A stretch of 64,000 nucleotides of DNA from Paraburkholderia silvatlantica (GTDB lineage Bacteria; Pseudomonadota; Gammaproteobacteria; Burkholderiales; Burkholderiaceae), in NCBI RefSeq assembly GCF_003096715.1, contig NZ_QEOL01000016.1, forward strand, positions 1-64,000. Reading direction: 5' to 3'. How positions within the stretch are numbered: the first letter of the stretch is position 1; each line of letters starts with the position of its first letter. This document shows positions 58,556 through 64,000 of this stretch, in pieces. The notes beneath the pieces were generated by a model that made no database searches, was not told the origin of the DNA, and saw only the letters and a list, made by a program, of their open reading frames with translations. The translations under genes were made by a program, and so were the position numbers.

Positions 58556-59278
58556 TCAGCGCACCGTGCGCTGCGGCCACATCGTGCGGCCCCAGAACGT
58601 CAGCGAGCGGTCCCACGCGAGCTGCGCCCAGACCGGGTCGTACTGCGTGATGGCGATGCGGCTCGGACCCACGGCGGTCTCGTTCGCGAACGCGTGGTGG
58701 GCGAAATAGCGATGGAATTCGACGTCGACGTTGGCGCCCTTGAGCTTCGTTTCGAGCTCCGCCACGGTTTCGATGCTGAACGCCTGGTCCTGGGTCGCGA
58801 AGTGGCCGAGGATGGGCGCCGTGATCTTGCTCGCATCGAGGTATTCGAGCGGCGGGAAGCCGTACCACACCACGGCGCTCGCCAGGCCCGGCACCATGGT
58901 GGCCGCGAGCAGCGTGAGCGCGCCGCCCATGCAGTAACCCGTCACGCTCACGCGGTCCGTGAGCGTCTTCAGGTAAGTGACTGCGCCGTACACGTCCTGC
59001 GAAGCGGCGTCCGCGAAGTCGAGGCCCGTCATCAGATGGTGGGCCTCTTCCTGTTCGACGGTGCTCTTGCCGCGATAGAGGTCGGGCACGAGCGCGAGGT
59101 AGCCCGCCTGCGCGAGCCGGTCGGCCACGCCGCGGATCTGGTCGTTCAAGCCCCACCACTCCTGGATCACGACGATGGCGGGTGCGCCCTCGGTCTTTTC
59201 CGGTTTGGCGAGATAACCCTGGAGCGACTGGCCATCAGGGCGGGTAAAGGAAATCATGGAACCGGCGGACTGTTTCAT
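58556..59278 (-). CDS. Dienelactone hydrolase family protein
   Basis: 240 residues from ATG 59278, with GAGGG upstream; Met at 59257 is an alternative. An alpha/beta hydrolase with the DLH triad: Cys in VTGYCMGGALTL, Asp in FATQDQAF and His in FHRYFAHHAFAN. VVIQEWWGLNDQIRGVADRL is the N-terminal family block. It acts on dienelactones or related esters in aromatic degradation; nothing nearby fixes the substrate. Confidence 0.92.
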   Translation of the reverse strand: MKQSAGSMISFTRPDGQSLQGYLAKPEKTEGAPAIVVIQEWWGLNDQIRGVADRLAQAGYLALVPDLYRGKSTVEQEEAHHLMTGLDFADAASQDVYGAVTYLKTLTDRVSVTGYCMGGALTLLAATMVPGLASAVVWYGFPPLEYLDASKITAPILGHFATQDQAFSIETVAELETKLKGANVDVEFHRYFAHHAFANETAVGPSRIAITQYDPVWAQLAWDRSLTFWGRTMWPQRTVR

Positions 59279-59364
59279 TTGGGGCAACCCTCGCTGAGTC
59301 GGTTGAACGAAAGACGCAAGCATAGCGCTTGCGTACGGGATTTGTGTGTAAGCGCCTGAGGGGC

Positions 59365-59784
59365 TCATTCTCCGATCAAATGCAGCACGATGTCGCGCGT
59401 ATGCGCCGCGCGCCGGTGCTCGAACACATAGATGCCCTGCCACGTGCCCAGCACGGGATTGCCGTGCTCGACCGGGATGCAGAGTTGCGTGTGCGTGAGC
59501 ACCGTGCGCAGATGCGCGGGCATGTCGTCGGGGCCTTCGGTGTCGTGCTCGTAGCGCTGCGGATCTTCGGGCGCGAGCTGCTCGAAGTAACGTTCGAGAT
59601 CGCGGCGCACCGAGGGATCGGCGTTTTCCTGGATGACGAGCGACGCCGACGTGTGGCGGCAAAAGAGGGTGAGCAAGCCGGTGGCGATGCGCTGTTCGCG
59701 CACGAACGCGCGCACCTCATGGCTGATTTCGACGAGCCCGCGCGTGCGCGTGCTCACCGGCAGATGATGGATGGCCTGGCGCAT
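59365..59784 (-). CDS. yjbQ: YjbQ family protein (UPF0047)
   Basis: 139 residues, the usual length. The conserved metal- or ligand-binding positions are in LLTLFCRHTSASLVIQENAD, YEHDTEGPDDMPAHLR and GTWQGIYVFEHR. The family is annotated as secondary thiamine-phosphate synthase from weak in vivo activity; the true role is unsettled. A single gene, divergent from the nitroreductase gene. Confidence 0.92.
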   Translation of the reverse strand: MRQAIHHLPVSTRTRGLVEISHEVRAFVREQRIATGLLTLFCRHTSASLVIQENADPSVRRDLERYFEQLAPEDPQRYEHDTEGPDDMPAHLRTVLTHTQLCIPVEHGNPVLGTWQGIYVFEHRRAAHTRDIVLHLIGE

Positions 59785-59964
59785 GATCGGTATTCTCCTG
59801 ACGGGCGGCGGCGCATGGCTCGTGAGCCGTCGCGGCGATTCGAGCCTTCAAGCATAGCGCAGGCGGGCTGGGCGCGCAGAGCGCTCCCGCAGCCGGCGCA
59901 CGATGCTGGTACGATGTCGGCCTGGCCGGCTACTGGCCCGACCGCACATGAAGGAGAAAACCAC

Positions 59965-60615
59965 TTGAACCTTACCCGCTTCGCCAAAGCCCGCCACGCC
60001 ACCAAGGCGTTCGATCCCGCCCGCAAGATTCCCGCCGCTGTCATCGACGAACTCAAGGAGCTGATCCGCTTCAGCCCTTCCTCGGTGAACTCGCAGCCGT
60101 GGCATTTCGTGGTGGCCGCAAGCGATGCGGCGCGTGCGCGCATCGCCAAGGGCATGGAAGGTTTCGCGTACAACGAACCTAAGGTCTCGCGTGCCTCGCA
60201 CGTGTTGGTGCTGTGCGTGCGCACCGACATGGACGAAGCGCACCTCGCCGAGGTGCTCGCGCAGGAAGAAGCGGACGGCCGCTTTGCCAATGCCGAGGCC
60301 AGGGCCGGCCAGGAAAAGACGCGCTCGTTCTACGTGAACCTGCATCGCGAGCGCAACGACCTGCCGGCGTGGATGGAGAAGCAGGCGTATCTCGCGCTCG
60401 GCACGCTGCTGATCGGCGCATCGACGCTCGAAATCGACGCCTGCCCGATGGAAGGCTTCGACGCGAAAGCGCTCGACGAGGAACTGGGCCTGCGCGAGCA
60501 GGGCCTCACCGCGCTCGTGGTGGTCGCTCTCGGCTACCGCAGCGCCGACGACTTCAACGCGAAGCTGCCGAAGTCGCGTTTGTCCACGGCTTCGGTATTC
60601 ACCGATCTCGGTTGA
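59965..60615 (+). CDS. nfsB: Oxygen-insensitive NAD(P)H nitroreductase
   Basis: 216 residues, nearly the length of E. coli NfsB. The start is TTG 59965, set by AAGGAGA seven bases upstream; no in-frame ATG is close. FMN-binding blocks are KARHATKAFDPARKIP, IRFSPSSVNSQPWHFVV and QAYLALGTLLIGASTLEIDA, with PMEGFDAKALDEELGL towards the end. It reduces nitroaromatics and quinones by two electrons. A homodimeric cytoplasmic flavoprotein. Confidence 0.93.
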   Translation: MNLTRFAKARHATKAFDPARKIPAAVIDELKELIRFSPSSVNSQPWHFVVAASDAARARIAKGMEGFAYNEPKVSRASHVLVLCVRTDMDEAHLAEVLAQEEADGRFANAEARAGQEKTRSFYVNLHRERNDLPAWMEKQAYLALGTLLIGASTLEIDACPMEGFDAKALDEELGLREQGLTALVVVALGYRSADDFNAKLPKSRLSTASVFTDLG

Positions 60616-60703
60616 TTCGCGAAGGTCTTCGCCGCACTCGCAGCAGGCGCGGCGAATGACACGGCCCGAAGCCACGCGGGAGCCGCATCAGGAGCATTCG
60701 TCC

Positions 60704-61159
60704 ATGCAGGGTATCAAACGCCGGATCGTGTACGTCACGCTGTTCGAAGGCATTGCGATCCTGATTACCGGCACGAGCTTCGCGTCGCTCTCGGGTAGCG
60801 GCATGGACCGCGCGGGCGCGGCGGCGGTGTTTTCGTCGCTGATCGCGGTGGGCTGGAACTTCGTCTTCAACCTGCTGTTCGAGCGCTGGGAAGCGCGCCA
60901 GACAAAACGCGGCCGCAGTGTCGCGCGCCGCATTGCGCATGCGGTCGGCTTCGAGGGCGGGCTCGTGGTGCTCCTCGTGCCGATGATCGCGCTCACCCTG
61001 CACGTGTCGTTGATCGAGGCGTTCGCGATGGATATCGGCCTCTCGGTGTTTTTTCTCGTCTACAACTATGTCTACAACCTGATCTTCGACGCCGTATTCG
61101 GCCTGCCGGCTTCCGCCATGCCGGTGACGAGCGCTTCGGAAACGCAGCCGCGCGCGTAG
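60704..61159 (+). CDS. PACE efflux transporter (AceI-like)
   Basis: 151 residues from ATG 60704, with AGGAG upstream. Four membrane helices in two repeats of the bacterial transmembrane pair domain: KRRIVYVTLFEGIAILITG with the essential Glu, NFVFNLLFERWEARQTKRG, RIAHAVGFEGGLVVLLVPMI and NYVYNLIFDAVFGLP. PACE proteins export biocides such as chlorhexidine or polyamines by proton exchange. It converges on the RND operon. Confidence 0.92.
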   Translation: MQGIKRRIVYVTLFEGIAILITGTSFASLSGSGMDRAGAAAVFSSLIAVGWNFVFNLLFERWEARQTKRGRSVARRIAHAVGFEGGLVVLLVPMIALTLHVSLIEAFAMDIGLSVFFLVYNYVYNLIFDAVFGLPASAMPVTSASETQPRA

Positions 61160-61187
61160 CGCGGGCGCTTTCGATCAGGGGCTGAGG

Positions 61188-62822
61188 TCACGGGTTCGCA
61201 GCGGCGCCCTGCGTCCGGCTCGCTTCCACGTTCGCGGGACCACCGGTCGCGCTTGCGCCCGCCGCCGCGGCGTCGGAGGCCGGCGTCACCGCACGCGCGG
61301 GATGCTGCGCATCGTGCAGCTGCCCGGACCAGCCACCGCCCAGGTCGCCGATCAGCGAAGCCGTGTCGAGCAGCCGCTGCTGACGCACGTTGAGCGCGCT
61401 CTGCTGGTTGGTCACCTGGGTAGCCAGCGCCGTGGCGACCGTCGTGTAGTCTACGGTCCCCGCCACGTATTCGTTTTGCGCGATCTGCGCGCCGCGTATG
61501 GCGTCGCGTACGGCGGCGTCGAGCACGTCGGCCTGCTGCGCGAGGATGCGCAACCCCGAGAGATCGTTCTCGACACCCTGGAACGCCGTCAGCACCGTGC
61601 CACGATAGTTCGCCACCGCCGCGTCGTAGCTCGCGCGCGCGGCCGCGACCTGGCCGCTGCGCTGGCCGCCGTCGAAGATCGTCTGGGTCGCGCTCGCGCC
61701 GAGCGACCACACATAGTTGCTCATGTGCAGCAGGCCCGAAAGCGGCGACTGCGTGAAGCCGTCGAGCGCGGTGAGCGAGATCGACGGATAGTATGCGGCC
61801 ACGGCCACGCCGATCGCCGCATTGGCCGACGCCATCTGGCGTTCGGCGATCGCAATGTCGGGCCGCCGCTGCAGCAGCGTGGAGGGCACGCCAGCGGGAA
61901 TGGCGGGCAGCGCGGGAAGCTGCGTGCTGTGCGGGATATCGACCTCTTCGGGGTTGCGGCCCACGAGCACCGCGATGGCATGCTCGTTTTGCGCGCGCGC
62001 CACGCCCAGCGCGATCAGGCTCGCGCGCGCCGATTCGAGCTGCGTGCGCGCTGAAATCAGGTCGGACGGCGGCACGGTGCCGGCCTGGTCCTGGTTGGCC
62101 ACTACGCGCAGGAAGTCCGTGTACGCCTGCACGGTATGCGTGAGCAGGTCGATATCGGCATCGGTGATGCGCAGATCGATCACGGCGTTTGCCAGTGCGA
62201 TTTGTTCGGATAGCGTAGCGTTCGCGAGCGTCGCCTCGCTCGCCTGGGCCGTGGCCGACTGTTCCTCGATCTGGCGGCGCACCTGACCCCAGAGGTCGAT
62301 GTCCCAGCTCGCGTTCGCTTCGAGCGTGCCGCCGTTGACGATGCGCGCGCCGCCCGGCGTGGATGTGATGCTGCTCACGCTGCTGAGCGTGCCGGTGGAG
62401 GAGCGCTCGCGCGCGAGCGAGCCGGTGACGCCGATGACCGGGAAGAGGCTCGCGCGCGCGACGCGCACTTCGGCGAGCGCTTGCTGGTAGTTAGCGTAGC
62501 TCTGCCGCACGGTCTGGTTCGAGACCTGGACGAGCGGTTCCAGCTCGTCGAGCAGCGGGTCCTGGAAGGCGGTCCACCAGTCACCCTTGGGTCCCTGAGC
62601 GGCTTCGGGTTCGGCCTGGGTCCAGCCGGGCAGTTCCTTCCACGTGGCGGGCACGGCGACCTGCGTGCGGTGGTAGTCCGGCCCGACCATGCAGCCCGCG
62701 AGCAGCAGCGCCGCGATGAAGGGGGTAAATGGCAACGCGGGCGGCAGCGCGCGCGTGGCAGCGCTTGCGGCGGCGCAGATCAGCATTCGCATGAGCGATG
62801 GATTAGGGCGAGTCTTCATCAT
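61188..62822 (-). CDS. RND efflux outer-membrane lipoprotein, NodT/OpmB family
   Basis: 544 residues. ATG 62822 overlaps the RND pump stop; a second ATG follows directly. The lipobox is ALLLAGC, then MVGPDYHRTQVAVPATWKE. The OEP repeats include DWWTAFQDPLLDELEPLV, ASWDIDLWGQVRRQIEEQSA, RRPDIAIAERQMASANA and TQTIFDGGQRSGQVAAARAS. A low-complexity Ala-rich tail ends it. It is the outer-membrane channel for the RND pump encoded immediately upstream, as in MuxABC-OpmB. Confidence 0.93.
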   Translation of the reverse strand: MMKTRPNPSLMRMLICAAASAATRALPPALPFTPFIAALLLAGCMVGPDYHRTQVAVPATWKELPGWTQAEPEAAQGPKGDWWTAFQDPLLDELEPLVQVSNQTVRQSYANYQQALAEVRVARASLFPVIGVTGSLARERSSTGTLSSVSSITSTPGGARIVNGGTLEANASWDIDLWGQVRRQIEEQSATAQASEATLANATLSEQIALANAVIDLRITDADIDLLTHTVQAYTDFLRVVANQDQAGTVPPSDLISARTQLESARASLIALGVARAQNEHAIAVLVGRNPEEVDIPHSTQLPALPAIPAGVPSTLLQRRPDIAIAERQMASANAAIGVAVAAYYPSISLTALDGFTQSPLSGLLHMSNYVWSLGASATQTIFDGGQRSGQVAAARASYDAAVANYRGTVLTAFQGVENDLSGLRILAQQADVLDAAVRDAIRGAQIAQNEYVAGTVDYTTVATALATQVTNQQSALNVRQQRLLDTASLIGDLGGGWSGQLHDAQHPARAVTPASDAAAAGASATGGPANVEASRTQGAAANP

Positions 62823-64000
62823 GATGCGCTCTCATCGGCCTGGCGATTCCACGGCAGGCGCGCGGCCCAGCGCGCGAGGCGTGCGCGCAGGCGGTCGAGG
62901 AACAGGTAAATCACCGGCGTGGTGTACAGGGTAAAGACCTGGCTCAGGAGCAGGCCGCCCATGACCGTCACGCCGAGCGGCTGGCGCAGCGAAGCGCCCT
63001 GGCCGATGCCGATGGCGAGCGGCAGCGCGCCGAGCACGGCCGCGAAGGTCGTCATCATGATTGGGCGCAGGCGCACCACGGCGGCTTCGTGAATCGCGCG
63101 GCGCGCCTCCAGGCCCTCGTTGCGCTGCAACTGGATGGCGACGTCGACCATCATGATGCCGTTTTTCTTCACGATGCCAATGAGCAGAATGATGCCGATC
63201 ATCGCGATCACCGAGAACGGCGTGCCGAAGATCAGCATGGCGAGAATCGCGCCAATGCCGGCCGAAGGCAGTGTGGAGAGGATCGTGAGCGGGTGGATGG
63301 TGTTTTCGTACAGCACGCCCAGCACGATATAGACCACGGCGAGCGCGGCGAGAATGAGCAGCGGCACGACGCTCATGGACTGCGCGTAGGCCTGCGCCGC
63401 GCCCGCGAACGCACCGTGGATGGAGGCCGGCATGCCGATGTCGCGCTCGGCCTGCTCGATGATCTTGCCGGCCTCGGAAAGCGAGCCGCCCTTGGGCAGA
63501 TTGAACGAAATCGTGCCCGCCACTTCGGTGCCCTGGTGATTGACCTGGGTGGCCGTGTGGCGCGTTTTCCAGTCCATGAGCGCCATGAGCGGCACCATGG
63601 TTTCGGCGGCCGTGCTGTCCGCGCTGCCGCTGGAGCTGCCGCCCTTGCTGTTCGCGATCGCGTTGTTTTGCTGGTTGGCCACCGCGTTCGCGTTGCGCTC
63701 GTTGGTGTTGCCGCTCGTTGCGCCCCTCGTGGTCACGGCCGTGAAAGGCGTGACGCCCGAGATGACGCTCGCGGGCATTTGCGTTTGCGCGGCGCCGCTG
63801 GCGTTGCCCGCTGCCGTGCTCAGCCAGATATCCTGGAACGACTGCGGAAACTGCCAGTACTGCGGCGCCACTTCCATCACGACGAAGTACTGGTTGATCG
63901 CGTTGTAGATGGTCGAAACGGTGCGCTGGCCAAAGGCGTCGTAGAGCACGTTGTCGATCTGGTTCGGGTCGAACCCGTAGCGTTTGGCGGTCGTGCGCTG
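62819..64000 (-). CDS. RND multidrug efflux permease, MdtC/MuxC-like (C-terminal part)
   Basis: The C-terminal ~393 codons of an inner-membrane RND pump; the gene runs off the right edge, and the frame is open from 64000 (RTTAKRYGFDPNQIDNVLYD). Blocks seen: FGQRTVSTIYNAINQYFVVM, TISFNLPKGGSLSEAGKIIE, YIVLGVLYENTIHPLTILST, IGIILLIGIVKKNGIMMVD and LRPIMMTTFAAVLGALPLA. A Ser/Gly/Asn-rich insert lies in the periplasmic domain. It ends with about six membrane helices. The MdtA/MdtB-like partners should lie outside. Confidence 0.93.
   Translation of the reverse strand, partial: QRTTAKRYGFDPNQIDNVLYDAFGQRTVSTIYNAINQYFVVMEVAPQYWQFPQSFQDIWLSTAAGNASGAAQTQMPASVISGVTPFTAVTTRGATSGNTNERNANAVANQQNNAIANSKGGSSSGSADSTAAETMVPLMALMDWKTRHTATQVNHQGTEVAGTISFNLPKGGSLSEAGKIIEQAERDIGMPASIHGAFAGAAQAYAQSMSVVPLLILAALAVVYIVLGVLYENTIHPLTILSTLPSAGIGAILAMLIFGTPFSVIAMIGIILLIGIVKKNGIMMVDVAIQLQRNEGLEARRAIHEAAVVRLRPIMMTTFAAVLGALPLAIGIGQGASLRQPLGVTVMGGLLLSQVFTLYTTPVIYLFLDRLRARLARWAARLPWNRQADESAS

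Overview
The window looks like chromosome or chromid DNA of a Burkholderiaceae bacterium, most likely Paraburkholderia or a close relative. The evidence is the high G+C coding sequence, the Burkholderia-type families DUF3331 and DUF3579, two OmpC-type Burkholderia porins, a Burkholderia-like sdhC, and a hydrogenase locus that follows the gene order of Cupriavidus necator. I see no rRNA, tRNA, CRISPR array, IS element or prophage.

Left part (1-8 kb): the 5' end of sdhC, a DUF3579 gene, malate:quinone oxidoreductase (mqo), a 0.9 kb gene-poor gap, two small Burkholderia-type genes, and a LysR regulator divergent from an OMF-DUF1656-HlyD export cassette. That cassette lacks the FUSC inner-membrane pump expected for it.

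Hydrogenase locus (8-30 kb): hoxN (nickel permease) overlaps a NodU/TobZ-type carbamoyltransferase on the minus strand. On the plus strand run hoxKGZMLOQRTV, hypABFCDE and hoxABCJ. Together they encode an O2-tolerant membrane-bound group 1d [NiFe] hydrogenase, its cofactor assembly and nickel insertion machinery, and an H2-sensing regulatory hydrogenase (HoxBC), histidine kinase (HoxJ) and sigma-54 activator (HoxA). A sigma-54 promoter lies upstream of hoxK. hypF is reduced to its Kae1-like C-terminal part, and hypX is absent. hypB has a second His-rich block inside its GTPase domain. Two perfect 14-bp hairpins bracket hoxKG.

Middle (30-37 kb): a PagL-like lipid A deacylase with an altered triad position, two porins, and a large GGDEF-EAL sensor protein.

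Catabolic island (37-55 kb): GntR regulator, an oxamate amidohydrolase-like Ntn hydrolase (hpxW-like), an OFA-like MFS transporter and a polar amino-acid-type ABC transporter on the plus strand. A nine-gene minus-strand run converges on it: cyclic amidohydrolase, CoxL/CoxM/CoxS-type molybdenum hydroxylase, CoxG, DUF1116 (AllG/YlbE-like), HpxZ, amidase and a PhyH-type dioxygenase. A MarR regulator is divergent from that run. The same operator-like element (core GGTGYACC) occurs upstream of the GntR gene, the ABC operon and the minus-strand run, which suggests one regulon. The families point to oxidation of an N-heterocycle, ring opening, and an oxalurate/oxamate/oxalate-like end route. This is my main candidate for an undescribed system.

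Right part (55-64 kb): ordinary accessory and housekeeping genes (HAD hydrolase, GST, dienelactone hydrolase, YjbQ, NfsB, PACE transporter) and the end of an RND multidrug operon that runs off the window.
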